Positions 44,113 through 53,333 of a DNA stretch of 64,000 bases are shown here, piece by piece. Location: contig NZ_JAPEMC010000001.1 of the NCBI RefSeq assembly GCF_026343115.1, positions 2,108,001 through 2,172,000 on the forward strand, in the 5' to 3' direction. A model generated the notes under the pieces. It was not told where the DNA came from. It saw only the letters and a program-made list of their open reading frames with translations, and ran no database searches. The stretch's first letter is position 1. Every line of letters starts with the position of its first letter. The position numbers and the translations under genes are program-made. The stretch comes from Streptomyces sp. NBC_00102 (GTDB lineage: Bacteria; Actinomycetota; Actinomycetes; Streptomycetales; Streptomycetaceae).

Positions 44113-45311
44113 GGCGCCCCCGGTCCCGCACGCTCGGCATCCTCTGCGTCTGCCTGGTCCTGGTCGCCTCCGGCGTGTACGCCGGGGTGCGATGGGCCCG
44201 TGGTCCGCAGGGCTCCGTCACCCTGCTCGCCAATTGGAGCGGCGAGGAGCGCGCGCAGTTCGAGGAACACGTCATCGAGCCGTTCGAGAAGAAGTACCGG
44301 ATCGATGTGATCTACCAGGGCAGTTCGGCGCTCAGTCAGGTGCTCGCCGCCGACATAGCGGCCGGTGACCCGCCCGACGTGGCGGTGCTGCCCGGCCCCG
44401 GGGAACTCCTCGCCTACGCGGTGGAGGGCCGGCTGCATTCGCTGGACGGCCTGTTCGACCCCGACCAGTACGACCGCTTCTGGGCTCCCGACATCTCCGT
44501 GGGGGACGAAGACCCCCACACGTACTGGCTGCCGGTGAAGACGGGCCTGAAGAGCATGGTGTGGTACGCGGGACAGGCGCCCTCGCCCGGAGCGGCGCCC
44601 GACCGGTGGTGCCTCGGCATGGAGTCCGGTGCGACCTCCGGCTGGCCCGGCACGGACTGGGTGGAAGACATCCTGCTCCAGCAGGCGGGGCCGCAGGTGT
44701 ACGAGGACTGGGCCGACGGCAAGCTGCCGTGGACCGACGGCGCCGTCCGGAAAGCCTGGAGGACCTGGGCGGACATGGTGGGCGCGGGCGGCGGCGAGCG
44801 GGTCGAGAAGGCCCTCGTCACGGACTTCGCCGACCCCTGCCCGCCGGACCGCCTGGAGCACCAGGGCTCCTTCCGCGCCGAGACCTGGCAGCGGGCGGCC
44901 GGTGGCGACTTCGCCCCCTTCTCCGACGTCCTCGCCGCCCCCGGGCGAAACGCGGGCGCCTGGGAGGTGTCCGGCGACCTCGCGGCCGTCCTGGACCCGA
45001 CCCCGGAGGCCGAGCAGCTGATCCGCTACCTGGCCGACCCCTCCACCGCACTGCCGGAGTACGCGGCGAACAGGGCCGCCCCCTCCGACGACGGACAGGA
45101 CGGAACCGAACGGAGGATTGCGAACATCCTCCGGGGCGCCGACGGAATCCGCTGCTGGGACGCCTCCGACGCGATGCCCCGGGCCACCCGGGACGCCTTC
45201 CACCAGGCCGTGCTGCGCCATCTCGTCGCCCCGGGCGAACTCGACGACCGGCTGGAGGAACTGGAGGACCTGCGCGTGGCACAGAACCTGCCGGTCTGCA
45301 GCGGCGGTTGA
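44109..45311 (+). CDS. Membrane-anchored extracellular solute-binding protein (GlnH-like position)
   Basis: 400-aa periplasmic-binding-protein-like sensor. An N-terminal signal anchor (TLGILCVCLVLVASGVYAG) has no clear lipobox. The SBP family 1 fold follows: VTLLANWSGEERAQFEEHVI, then IYQGSSALSQVLAADIAAGDPPDVAVLPGPGEL and the YWLPVKTGLKSMVWY and WEVSGDLAAVLDP segments. It resembles sugar-binding (family 1) rather than amino-acid-binding proteins, so the ligand may not be an amino acid. No ABC permease or ATPase is nearby, which speaks for a sensor and not transport role. The GTG overlaps the membrane protein stop. Confidence 0.8.
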   Translation: MRRPRSRTLGILCVCLVLVASGVYAGVRWARGPQGSVTLLANWSGEERAQFEEHVIEPFEKKYRIDVIYQGSSALSQVLAADIAAGDPPDVAVLPGPGELLAYAVEGRLHSLDGLFDPDQYDRFWAPDISVGDEDPHTYWLPVKTGLKSMVWYAGQAPSPGAAPDRWCLGMESGATSGWPGTDWVEDILLQQAGPQVYEDWADGKLPWTDGAVRKAWRTWADMVGAGGGERVEKALVTDFADPCPPDRLEHQGSFRAETWQRAAGGDFAPFSDVLAAPGRNAGAWEVSGDLAAVLDPTPEAEQLIRYLADPSTALPEYAANRAAPSDDGQDGTERRIANILRGADGIRCWDASDAMPRATRDAFHQAVLRHLVAPGELDDRLEELEDLRVAQNLPVCSGG

Positions 45312-45362
45312 CCGGGGCGGCGGGGCGCCCCGGGCCTCCGGGGCGGCGTAGCGACGGTGGGC

Positions 45363-45455
45363 ATGGTGAACATACTGAGCAGCAGTACCATGCTGCGCCC
45401 CACCGACCCCGAGCGCACCCGCGCCTTCTACGGCCAGACCACCCGCTGCGCAGCC
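45363..45455 (+). pseudogene. Fragment of a VOC (glyoxalase/bleomycin resistance) protein
   Basis: ILSSSTMLRPTDPERTRAFYGQT is the first strand-helix of a glyoxalase-like VOC protein, but the rest of the about 120-residue domain is missing. In this frame the reading continues as non-VOC sequence into the kinase gene. It is best explained as a deletion remnant. Confidence 0.4.
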
Positions 45456-45575
45456 GGCCCTGACGGCGTACGGGCCGTGAGTCCGGTGATCCGTGACCCG
45501 TCCCTGGGGAGCAGATCGACGGGTCCGGAAGATTCTCCCTCGCACGGCCCCCACTCGTCCCCTTACGCTGCCCCG

Positions 45576-46127
45576 ATGCGACGCATCCTGGTCGTCGGCA
45601 TCACCGGTGCCGGCAAGTCCACCCTCGCGCGGGCCCTCGGGGCGCGGCTGGGTGTGCCCTGGTACGAGATGGACGCGCTCCACTTCTCCGGGCCGGGGTG
45701 GGCGGTGAGCCCGGAGTTCGGGCGGGAGGTGGCGGCGATCGTCGGGGAGGACCGCTGGATCTTCGACTCGTACGGGTACCCGGAGGTCCGCGACCTGATC
45801 TGGGAGCGGGCCGACACGGTGGTGTGGCTGGACTACCCCCGACGCGTCGTCATGCCGCGAGTGCTGCGGCGTTCGCTGCTGCGGACGCTGACGCGGCGCC
45901 GGATCTTCGGCGGGAACCGGGAACGGGCCGTGGAGTGGTTGTCGCGGGACCATCCCGTGCTGTCGTCCTGGTACGGCCACGCGGCACGGCGTACGGAGAT
46001 CGGCAGGCGGGCCGGGGCGCCGCGCGAGGTACCGCTGCGGGTGGTGCGGTTCGGCTCGCCCCGGGACGCCCGGCGGTGGCTGCGGGGCGTCGGGGGACCG
46101 CCCGGTACGGCGGAGGGCGCGGGCTGA
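45576..46127 (+). CDS. P-loop adenylate-kinase-like protein
   Basis: 183-aa nucleoside/nucleotide kinase-like protein of the type annotated 'topology modulation' or adenylate kinase-related. RRILVVGITGAGKSTLARALG (2-22) is Walker A, WYEMDALHFSGPGW (about 29-42) the substrate loop, and TVVWLDYPRRVVMPRVLRR (about 85-103) Walker B and lid. It is about half the length of the continuous frame from 45357, whose first part is the VOC fragment. The ATG at 45576 sits close to a TACGCT -10-like box, so translation may be leaderless. Substrate unknown. Confidence 0.78.
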   Translation: MRRILVVGITGAGKSTLARALGARLGVPWYEMDALHFSGPGWAVSPEFGREVAAIVGEDRWIFDSYGYPEVRDLIWERADTVVWLDYPRRVVMPRVLRRSLLRTLTRRRIFGGNRERAVEWLSRDHPVLSSWYGHAARRTEIGRRAGAPREVPLRVVRFGSPRDARRWLRGVGGPPGTAEGAG

Positions 46128-46142
46128 GCGCTCCGGCATCAG

Positions 46143-46242
46143 GGGCCACAAGCGCCCCGGGGGGCCGATGGGAGCCCCAGGGGGCGGCGGGAGCCCCAGG
46201 GGGCGGCGGGAGCCCCAGGGGGCCACAAGCGCCCCGGGGGCC
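46143..46242. repeat. GC-rich tandem repeats between convergent genes
   Basis: GGGAGCCCCAGGGGGCGGC occurs at 46170-46188, 46189-46207 and, shorter, from 46208. The array is framed by two near-identical copies of GGCCACAAGCGCCCC (near 46144 and 46221). It lies between the convergent kinase and cebR ends, where it could act as a bidirectional transcription barrier. Confidence 0.7.
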
Positions 46243-46321
46243 GGCGGGAGCCCCACGGACGCCCCGCCCGCAGGGCTCCCCGGCCCGGGAGGCTCTCAGC
46301 CCGCCGGAGCGGTCCCGCCCC

Positions 46322-47353
46322 CTACGAGGAGGCGCGGACGACCAGTTCGGTCGGGAGCACGAGGTGCCGGCGTTCGTCGGTGGGGTCGGTGATCTGCTGG
46401 AGGAGGACCTCGGTCATCGCGCGCCCCATCTCCTCTATGGGCTGGCGAACGCTGGTGAGGCCGGGCTCCATGTGACGGGCCACCACCGAGTCGTCGAAGC
46501 CGACCAGGGCCACGTCGTCCGGGATGCGGCGGCCGGCCTCGCGCAGGACGTGGCGGGCGCCGGCGGCCATCACGTCGGAGGCGGCGAAGACGGCGTCGAT
46601 GTCGGGGTGGCGGGCGAGCAGCTCGCGCATGGCGCGGGCTCCGCCCTCCTCGGTGAAGTCGGCGAGGGCGATGAGGCGTTCGTCGGGGGCGAGGCCCGCT
46701 TCGGCGAGGGCCTGGCGGTAGCCGTCCAGGCGGCGCTGGGCGCCGTAGACCTCCAGCCGGCCGGTGATGGTGCCGATGGTGCGGCGGCCCTGCGCGATGA
46801 GGTGGGAGACGGCGCTGCGGCCGCCCTGGAAGTTGTCGGAGTCGACCGAGGAGAGCGGCTCGTCGGCGCCGCGCTGGCCGCTGATGACGCAGGGCATGCC
46901 GAGCTGTTCCAGGAGCTCGGGCAGTGGGTCGTCGGCGTGCACGGAGACGAGCAGGACGCCGTCGACGCGGTGCGCGGTGAGGTACTGGGCGAGCCTGCGG
47001 CGCTCGCGGTCGCTGCCGGCGAGGGTGAGCAGCAGCTGCATGTCGGTGTCGGCGAGGGCGGCCCCCACCCCCCGCACTATGTCGGAGAAGTAGGGCTCGG
47101 CGAAGAAGCGGGCCTCCGGCTCGGGTACCACGAGCGCGATGGCGTCGGTGCGGTTTCCGGCCAGGGCGCGTGCGGCGCGGTTGGGTACGTATCCCAGTTC
47201 CGCGATGGCGGCCTCGACCACCTCGCGGGTCTGGTCGCTGACCCGCGGCGATCCGTTGATGACCCGGGAGACCGTGCCGCGGCCCACGCCCGCCCTGACG
47301 GCGACCTCTTCGAGCGTCGGCCGTCCGCCGCCCCGTACGCGTGCTGACACCAT
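46322..47353 (-). CDS. cebR: LacI-family repressor CebR
   Basis: 343-aa LacI/GalR repressor of the cellobiose/cello-oligosaccharide utilisation genes. The HTH and hinge TLEEVAVRAGVGRGTVSRVINGSPRVSD are at about 13-41 and AARALAGNRT at about 60. The periplasmic-binding-protein-like core ends with VALVGFDDSVVARHMEPGLTSVRQP. Identification rests on the LacI fold, the position next to cebEFG-bglC, and three copies of the CebR box TGGGAGCGCTCCCA. One box lies 115 bp upstream of its own start, so it is probably autoregulated. The ATG at 47353 has GGGAGG 6 nt upstream. Cellobiose should be the inducer (known for CebR of other streptomycetes). Confidence 0.93.
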   Translation of the reverse strand: MVSARVRGGGRPTLEEVAVRAGVGRGTVSRVINGSPRVSDQTREVVEAAIAELGYVPNRAARALAGNRTDAIALVVPEPEARFFAEPYFSDIVRGVGAALADTDMQLLLTLAGSDRERRRLAQYLTAHRVDGVLLVSVHADDPLPELLEQLGMPCVISGQRGADEPLSSVDSDNFQGGRSAVSHLIAQGRRTIGTITGRLEVYGAQRRLDGYRQALAEAGLAPDERLIALADFTEEGGARAMRELLARHPDIDAVFAASDVMAAGARHVLREAGRRIPDDVALVGFDDSVVARHMEPGLTSVRQPIEEMGRAMTEVLLQQITDPTDERRHLVLPTELVVRASS

Positions 47354-47467
47354 GTCCGCCTCCCGTTCGCCGTCAACTTCTCACAGTCGAATATGTCGAA
47401 GAAAGCCCTGTCGAAAGATTCCCTTGACACGTTTCCGGACCCGGGGGCTGCCGAAGAGCACCAAATT

Positions 47468-47481
47468 TGGGAGCGCTCCCA
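47468..47481. promoter_or_regulatory. CebR box upstream of cebR
   Basis: The perfect 14-bp palindrome TGGGAGCGCTCCCA extends to 16 bp (47467-47482). It lies 115 bp before the cebR start. Confidence 0.9.
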
Positions 47482-47511
47482 ATCGTACGGGACACCCCCC
47501 GGACACACGAA

Positions 47512-47537
47512 GACCCGGCTGCGTCAGCAGCCGGGTC
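47512..47537 (-). terminator. Hairpin after the ceb/bgl operon
   Basis: An 11-bp perfect stem, GACCCGGCTGC with GCAGCCGGGTC, and 4-nt loop lies about 150 bp after the bglC stop. No long T-tract. It probably separates bglC from cebR transcription. Confidence 0.6.
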
Positions 47538-47686
47538 CCGGTGTCGGGGGCGTGTGGAGCGTCCCCGGGACGCAGGGTGGGCGGGGAGGCCGTCTGCGCC
47601 GAGGGGGCGTCCGTGGGAGTCGAGGCCGGTCAGGCGGCCTCGGTTCCCCGGACACCCCCTGGTCTGTCGCCGTGGGTGCCGAAGCG

Positions 47687-49138
47687 TCAGGCCTGCGGCA
47701 GCCCGTGACGGCGGATCACGTCGGAGTACCAGTGGGCGCTCGCCTTGGGGATGCGGGTCTGCGTGGCGTAGTCGACGTACACCATGCCGAAGCGCTTCGA
47801 ATAGCCGTACGCCCACTCGAAGTTGTCCATCAGCGACCAGAGGAAGTAGCCGCGGACGTCCACGCCGTCGGCGATGGCGCGCCGGACGGCGTCGATGTGG
47901 CCGTGCAGGTACTCGATGCGCTCCGGGTCCTCGACGCGGCCCTCGGGCGACACGTAGTCGTCGAAGGCGGCACCGTTCTCGGTGACCATGAGCGCGACGT
48001 CCGGGAACTCGCGGGCGGTGTCGACCAGCAGGGCGTGCAGGCCGTCGGGGTCGATGGACCAGTCCATCGCCGTGACGGGCTTGCCGTCGGCCTTGTGGAA
48101 GGCGACGTGCTCGGAGCCGGGCCACGGCGAGTGCGAACTGTCGCCGTGGGCGTGGCTGTTGCTCTCCGCGCCACCGTCCGACGGGTCGGTGACCAGGGTC
48201 GGGGCGTAGTAGTTGATGCCCAGGACGTCGATCGGGCGGGAGATGGTCGCCAGGTCGCCGTCGTGCACCAGCTTCGACCAGTCGACGAGGTGCTTGGTGT
48301 CGGCGATCAGGTCCTCGGGGTACGCGCCGTACAGCATCGGGCCGGTGAAGACCCGGTTGCCGACCGCGTCGATGCGGCGGGCCGCGTCGACGTCACCGGG
48401 AGCGTCGCTGAGCGGGCGCACCTGGTGGAGGTTGAGGGTGACCGAGGTCTGCGCACTGGCGGGGATGGAAGCGCGCAGAGCCTCGATCGCCCGTCCGTGG
48501 GCGAGGTTGAGGTGGTGGGCCGCCTGGAGCGCCGCGCCGGGGTCGGTACGGCCGGGGGCGTGGACGCCCGAGCCGTAGCCGAGGTAGGCGGAGCACCAGG
48601 GCTCGTTGAGCGTGGTCCACGTGCCGACGCGGTCGCCGAGGGCGCCGGCCATGATCGCCGCGTAGTCGGCGAACCGCTCGGCGGTGGCGCGCTCGGGCCA
48701 GCCGCCGGCGTCCTCCAGCTCCTGCGGGAGGTCCCAGTGGTAGAGGGTCGCGACGGGCTTGATGCCCGCTTCGAGCAACTCGTCGACGAGCTTGCGGTAG
48801 AAGTCGAGGCCGCGCTCGACGGCCGGGCCGCGACCGGTCGGCTGCACGCGGGACCAGGAGATGGAGAAGCGGTAGGCGCCGAGGCCGAGCTCCTTCATCA
48901 TCGCCACGTCGTCGCGGAAGCGGTGGTAGTGGTCACCGGCGATGTCACCGGTGTCGCCGTTGCGGACCTTGCCGGGGGTGCGGGAGAAGGTGTCCCAGAT
49001 GGACGGGGTGCGGCCGTCCTCCGAGGCCGCGCCTTCGACCTGGTAGGCGGCGGTGGCCGCGCCCCAGACGAATCCGGGCGGGAAGACGAGGGCGTCGGCG
49101 GCCTGCTTGGGGGCGAGGTCAGGGCGTACAGCTGTCAT
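47687..49138 (-). CDS. bglC: GH1 beta-glucosidase BglC
   Basis: Cytosolic beta-glucosidase (483 aa) that splits imported cellobiose. GH1 motifs: [19 protein letters not shown] at the N-terminus, acid/base Glu in TLNEPWC (about 177) and nucleophile Glu in VTENGAAF (about 386), plus [20 protein letters not shown]. No signal peptide. The ATG at 49138 (MTAVRPDL) was chosen because it lies directly after a Shine-Dalgarno that is part of a CebR box; the frame is open to 49195. It is the last gene of the cebEFG-bglC operon order, with about 100 bp after cebG. Confidence 0.95.
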   Translation of the reverse strand: MTAVRPDLAPKQAADALVFPPGFVWGAATAAYQVEGAASEDGRTPSIWDTFSRTPGKVRNGDTGDIAGDHYHRFRDDVAMMKELGLGAYRFSISWSRVQPTGRGPAVERGLDFYRKLVDELLEAGIKPVATLYHWDLPQELEDAGGWPERATAERFADYAAIMAGALGDRVGTWTTLNEPWCSAYLGYGSGVHAPGRTDPGAALQAAHHLNLAHGRAIEALRASIPASAQTSVTLNLHQVRPLSDAPGDVDAARRIDAVGNRVFTGPMLYGAYPEDLIADTKHLVDWSKLVHDGDLATISRPIDVLGINYYAPTLVTDPSDGGAESNSHAHGDSSHSPWPGSEHVAFHKADGKPVTAMDWSIDPDGLHALLVDTAREFPDVALMVTENGAAFDDYVSPEGRVEDPERIEYLHGHIDAVRRAIADGVDVRGYFLWSLMDNFEWAYGYSKRFGMVYVDYATQTRIPKASAHWYSDVIRRHGLPQA

Positions 49139-49139
49139 G

Positions 49140-49153
49140 CGGGAGCGCTCCCA
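49140..49153. promoter_or_regulatory. CebR box overlapping the bglC ribosome binding site
   Basis: CGGGAGCGCTCCCA (one mismatch to the box at 47468) ends 1 bp before the bglC ATG. GGGAG inside it is the Shine-Dalgarno, so bound CebR would block an internal promoter or roadblock transcription right at the start codon. Confidence 0.88.
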
Positions 49154-49241
49154 TGGGTGAAGAGGAAGAGGGGGGATCCGGGCCCGCGCGGGCACCTGTG
49201 GGGGCGCCGCGCGGGCTACCGGAGATGCGGGCCGGGGTTGC

Positions 49242-50159
49242 TCAGCCCTTGACCGCGCCGGACATGATGCCGCCGACGATCTGCTTGCCGAAGACCACGA
49301 ACACCGCCAGCAGCGGCAGTGTGCTGATCAGGGCGCCCGCCATGACGATGGACTGGTCCGGCGTGTACGAGGCGCTCAGCTGACCGAGGGCCACCTGGAT
49401 GGTGGGGTTCGCCTGGTTGAGCGCGAGATACGGCCAGAAGAAGTCGTTCCACGCCTGGACGAAGGTGAGCATGCCGAGCACCATCATCGCGGGACGCGCC
49501 ACCGGGAGCACCACGCTGAGCACGATGCGGAAGTTGCTCGCGCCGTCGATCTTGGCGGCCTCGATCAGCTCGTACGGAAGCGCCTCCAGCAGGTACTGCC
49601 GCATGAAGAAGACACCGAACGCGCTGACCAGGGTCGGGAAGATCACCGACTCCAGCTTTCCGCCCCAGCCGATGTCCGACATCATCATGAACAGCGGGAC
49701 GACGCTGAGCTGCGGCGGGATCGTCAGGGTGGCGATGACCGCGGTCATCAGCCAGCCGCGGCCCTTGAAGCGCATCTTGGCGAAGGCGTAGCCGGCGAGG
49801 GTGCAGAAGAACAGCGTCGCGGCGGTGATGGACGCCGAGACGATGAGGGTGTTGACGATGGCCTTGCCGAGGTTGGCACCGTCCCAGGCGGCCTGGAGGT
49901 TGTGCCAGAGCCGGCCGCCCGGCAGGAACGGCGGGGTGCTGGCCAGGACTTCGTCCTGGGTGTGCGAGGCGGCGACGAACGTCCAGTACAGCGGCAGGAT
50001 CGAGCCGATGCCGATGACGATCAGCGCGATGTAGGTGAACGGCCCGGCCTTGTGGGTGTCGCCCGCGCCCATGGCGAGGCGGCCCTTGCGGGGAGCGCGG
50101 CGGTCCGGCTTCGGCCGCCCGGGGGCGGAGACCTTGGCGGGGGTGCTGGTGATGGTCAT
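49242..50159 (-). CDS. cebG: ABC transporter permease CebG
   Basis: Inner-membrane permease (305 aa) of the cellobiose/cellotriose ABC importer. About six membrane segments, starting with [21 protein letters not shown]. The EAA loop reads [24 protein letters not shown] (about 205-228), which contacts the ATPase (MsiK, encoded elsewhere in streptomycetes). The 18-bp gap after cebF indicates one operon. ATG at 50159. Confidence 0.93.
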   Translation of the reverse strand: MTITSTPAKVSAPGRPKPDRRAPRKGRLAMGAGDTHKAGPFTYIALIVIGIGSILPLYWTFVAASHTQDEVLASTPPFLPGGRLWHNLQAAWDGANLGKAIVNTLIVSASITAATLFFCTLAGYAFAKMRFKGRGWLMTAVIATLTIPPQLSVVPLFMMMSDIGWGGKLESVIFPTLVSAFGVFFMRQYLLEALPYELIEAAKIDGASNFRIVLSVVLPVARPAMMVLGMLTFVQAWNDFFWPYLALNQANPTIQVALGQLSASYTPDQSIVMAGALISTLPLLAVFVVFGKQIVGGIMSGAVKG

Positions 50160-50177
50160 GAGAGGTATCGCTCCCGG

Positions 50178-51173
50178 TCAGGCCGCGGAACGGCGTACGA
50201 AGCGGCTGATGATCCAGTTGATCAACGCAATGGCCAGCAGGAGGGCGAGCATGGACCAGGCCACGGCAGCCGACAGGCCGAGGTGCTGAAGGTTCCAGCC
50301 GTAGTTGTAGAGGTAGATGCTCAGCGTCTCGTACTGGTGCTCAGTGCCGCCGATGGCGCCGATCGCGCCGCCTTCCAGCAGCAGCGGCTCACCGAACAGC
50401 TGCATGGAGCCGATGGTGGAGATGACGATCGTGAAGAGGATCGTCGGCCGCAGCGACGGGATGGTCACCTTGAGGAACTGCTGCCAGCGGTTGGCGCCGT
50501 CCAGCGAGGCCGCCTCGTAGAGGTCGCCCGGCACGGCCTGCATCGCGGCGAGGTAGATCAGCGCGTTGTAGCCGGTCCACCGCCAGATCACGATGACCGA
50601 GATGGCGATCTTCGAAGTCCAGTGTCCGTTGCCCCAGTTGGTGTCGCCGAAGCCGACGAAGTGCAGGACCCAGTTGAGGAGTCCGCCGTCGGTCCGGAAG
50701 ACCAGGGCGAAGACGAGTGCCGCGGTGGCGACGGAGGTCGCGTACGGCGTCAGGATGACGGTGCGCCAGAAGGTGCTGGCACGCAGCTTGTAGTTGAGCA
50801 GGTGGGCCAGGCCCAGCGCCACCAGCAGCTGCGGAACGGTGGACATGACACCGATGAGGAACGTGTTGCTGACGGCCGTCCAGAACTCCGAGTCCTGGAA
50901 GATCTTGACGAAGTTGTCGAAGCCGACCCATTCCATCTGGTCCATGCCGGTCATCTCGACCCGGTGGAGGGCGATCCAGCCGGTGTAGATGAGCGGGTAG
51001 AGGCCGAAGGCCCCGAAGACCAGGAAGAAGGGGGCTATGTACGCGTACGGGGACGCCTTGTCGTCGAACCGCCACAGCCGGCTCCGCCAGGTCTGCCGGC
51101 TGCTCGCCGGTTGCTGTCGGGAACCACGGGGTGGCGGGACGTAGGCGTCCCGGGTGGGGGTCGAGGTTGCCAC
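50178..51173 (-). CDS. cebF: ABC transporter permease CebF
   Basis: Inner-membrane permease of the same importer (331 aa). The first TM begins YIAPFFLVFGAFGLYPLIYTGW (about 45-66), and the EAA loop is EAASLDGANRWQQFLKVTIPSLRP (about 221-244). It is separated from cebE by an unusually long gap of nearly 700 bp. GTG start at 51173 with GGAAGGA upstream. Confidence 0.93.
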   Translation of the reverse strand: MATSTPTRDAYVPPPRGSRQQPASSRQTWRSRLWRFDDKASPYAYIAPFFLVFGAFGLYPLIYTGWIALHRVEMTGMDQMEWVGFDNFVKIFQDSEFWTAVSNTFLIGVMSTVPQLLVALGLAHLLNYKLRASTFWRTVILTPYATSVATAALVFALVFRTDGGLLNWVLHFVGFGDTNWGNGHWTSKIAISVIVIWRWTGYNALIYLAAMQAVPGDLYEAASLDGANRWQQFLKVTIPSLRPTILFTIVISTIGSMQLFGEPLLLEGGAIGAIGGTEHQYETLSIYLYNYGWNLQHLGLSAAVAWSMLALLLAIALINWIISRFVRRSAA

Positions 51174-51636
51174 GGGCGGGAGTCCTTCCCTGGGGTGCGC
51201 CGGCGGGCGCGTCGATCGGTACCGGGCCGGCCCGGCTGCGGGAGTGCGTGTCCCGGTGCGGTGCGGAGCGGTGCCGGTCGTGTGGGGCTGGATGGGCGGA
51301 ACCGTCGGTTCCGGGGCCGGCGTGTGCGGAGCCGGACGGCGGAACGAGCGGAGTGGTGCGGGCCTGAGTGGCCGGTGGTTCGGTTGCGCGGACGGGGTCC
51401 TGAGCCTTTGGGCCGGTGGAGCCGCGTCACGTCTGCGCCTACGAGCCGGGGGAGGCCGGCGGTTCAGCTGCGCAGACGCCCTGGGCGGCGGGCCGGCGAG
51501 GCCGCAGGTGCGGCTTCGGCGACGGGCCGGGAGGAGCGGCGGCCGTCCGTGCGGGCGGTGCGGGTGTGTCTGCGTGCGGGTGGCTCGGGTGCTGCGGTGG
51601 ATCTGCGTGCGGGCGGCACCGTGTGCGTGGTGCCGT

Positions 51637-51716
51637 GTGCCGGCCGGTGGGTTCGCGTACCGGCTGGCGGGTTCGTGTGCCGGCCGGTGGGTTCGTGTGC
51701 CGGCCGGTGGGTTCGC
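51637..51716. repeat. Four tandem 20-bp repeats in the cebE-cebF gap
   Basis: GTGCCGGCCGGTGGGTTCGY-type units start at 51637, 51657, 51677 and 51697; units 1, 3 and 4 differ only in the last base and unit 2 diverges at four positions. Low-complexity GC-rich sequence continues to 51430. No coding function is evident. Confidence 0.8.
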
Positions 51717-51790
51717 CTACCGGCCGTCCTTCGCCGGCGGCCGTTCTCCCGGGCCCGGTGTGCGGGGGTCCGGGAGAACGGACCGGTGGC

Positions 51791-51823
51791 GTGCGCCCGC
51801 CCCGGACGGGGTGGCGGGCGCAC
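51791..51823 (-). terminator. Hairpin just after cebE (possible attenuator)
   Basis: An 11-bp stem, GTGCGCCCGCC with GGCGGGCGCAC, begins 48 bp after the cebE stop. It is the usual place for a partial terminator that gives more binding protein than permease. Confidence 0.7.
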
Positions 51824-51870
51824 GCCGATGGCGGTGCGGTCGGCCTCTGGGCCTTCCGCACCGCCGGGGA

Positions 51871-53199
51871 TCAGCCGATCACCTTGTCGATCGACTTGAC
51901 GGCGGTGTCCCACGCCTTGTCCGGGTCGGTGCCGCGCTGCTCCATGTTGTTGATCTCGGTGGAGATGGTGTCCTTGATGGTGGCGTCCTTCGGGCCGAGG
52001 ACGGCCTCGGGGATGGTCTTGGCCTCACCGGCGTAGATCTCACCGATGGGGGCGTCGTTGAAGTACGGCAGCTTCGCGTCCTTCACACCCGGGAGGTCGT
52101 ACGCACCCGTGTTGGACGGGAAGGAACCGATCGCCTTGAAGACGGCGGCCTGCTGCTCGGGGGCGGTCAGCCAGGCGACGAGCTTGATGGCCTCGTCGAC
52201 GTGCTTGCCGGAGCTCGGAACACCGAGGAAGGAGCCACCCCAGTTGGCAGCGGTACCACCCGGCGCGCTGGTGATGTCCCACTTGCCCTTGTTGCCGTCA
52301 CCGGCGTTGACCGAGATCTGGCCGGCCATCCACGCCGGGCAGGCGACGGTGGCGATGGTGCCCTTGCGGAGCGCGGCGGCCCACGGGTCACCGAACTGCG
52401 GGACGCCCTGGGTCAGCTTCTTGGAGGCCGCCTCGGCGGCCAGGGCCCAACCCTGCTGGACGGCGGGGCTGTCCTTGTAGATCGCCTTGCCGTCCTCGTC
52501 GTAGTACTGCTTCGCGCTGGAGCTGACGACGGCGTTGAACATCGCGCTGGCGGAGTCCATGAAGTAGGTGCCCGCGGGCGCCTTCGCCTTGAACTTCTCG
52601 CCCAGCTTGATGTAGTCCTCCCAGCCACCCTTGACCAGAGCGGCGACCTCGGTGCGGTCGGTCGGCAGACCGGCCTTCTTGAAGAGGTCGGTGTTGTAGC
52701 AGAGCGACATCGGACCGATGTCCGTGCCGGCGCCGATGAGCGCACCGCTGGAGGTCGTGGCCTGCTTGGCCTTCCACGAGACGAAGTCGGTCGCGTTGAT
52801 GACCTTGCTCAGGTCCGCGAACTGGTCCGCCTTGGTGTCGGTCAGCTCCTTGATGCGGCCGACCTCCAGACCCTGGACGTCCGCCAGGCCGCTGCCCGAG
52901 TTCAGCTGCTGGAGCAGCTTCGGGTAGTAGACCTTCTCCTCGGCCGTGGTGTCTTCCTTGACCGTGATGTTCGGGTGGAGCTTGTGGTACTCGGCGAAGA
53001 GACCGGCTTCCTTGTACCCGAACTGGCCGTAGTCGGCGACGGTCAGAGTGATGTTGCCGCCTGCGGCGTCGGTGCTGCCGCTGTCGTCGTCAGACGAGTC
53101 GCTGCAGCCGGCGAGCAGAAGGGCGGTGGCCGTCAGGCCAGTGGTGGCCACGATCGCGGCTCTACGGCGTCGACCTGCGACGTTGCGGGTGATGCGCAT
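51871..53199 (-). CDS. cebE: Cellobiose-binding lipoprotein CebE
   Basis: Extracellular solute-binding lipoprotein (442 aa) for cello-oligosaccharides. A twin-Arg-rich N-terminus and signal peptide end at lipobox LLAGC (Cys32), followed by a Ser/Asp-rich linker. The family 1 fold includes TVADYGQFGYKEAGLFAEYHKLHPNI and GKWDITSAPGGTAANWGGSFLGVPSSGKHV. It is first in the operon; ATG at 53199. A CebR box lies about 135 bp upstream. Repression by CebR and relief by cellobiose is the known regime of this operon in other streptomycetes. Confidence 0.94.
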   Translation of the reverse strand: MRITRNVAGRRRRAAIVATTGLTATALLLAGCSDSSDDDSGSTDAAGGNITLTVADYGQFGYKEAGLFAEYHKLHPNITVKEDTTAEEKVYYPKLLQQLNSGSGLADVQGLEVGRIKELTDTKADQFADLSKVINATDFVSWKAKQATTSSGALIGAGTDIGPMSLCYNTDLFKKAGLPTDRTEVAALVKGGWEDYIKLGEKFKAKAPAGTYFMDSASAMFNAVVSSSAKQYYDEDGKAIYKDSPAVQQGWALAAEAASKKLTQGVPQFGDPWAAALRKGTIATVACPAWMAGQISVNAGDGNKGKWDITSAPGGTAANWGGSFLGVPSSGKHVDEAIKLVAWLTAPEQQAAVFKAIGSFPSNTGAYDLPGVKDAKLPYFNDAPIGEIYAGEAKTIPEAVLGPKDATIKDTISTEINNMEQRGTDPDKAWDTAVKSIDKVIG

Positions 53200-53333
53200 T
53201 CCACTACTCCTATTTCCAGGGTGTGACTGGCGGTTGACTCACTGCGGGACCCGGGCGCCGTGAGTGCCGCGCCAGGTGTTACTGGGGGGAAGCACGGGCA
53301 GTGCCGATCGCACGAGAAAACGGGTGTGCGATG

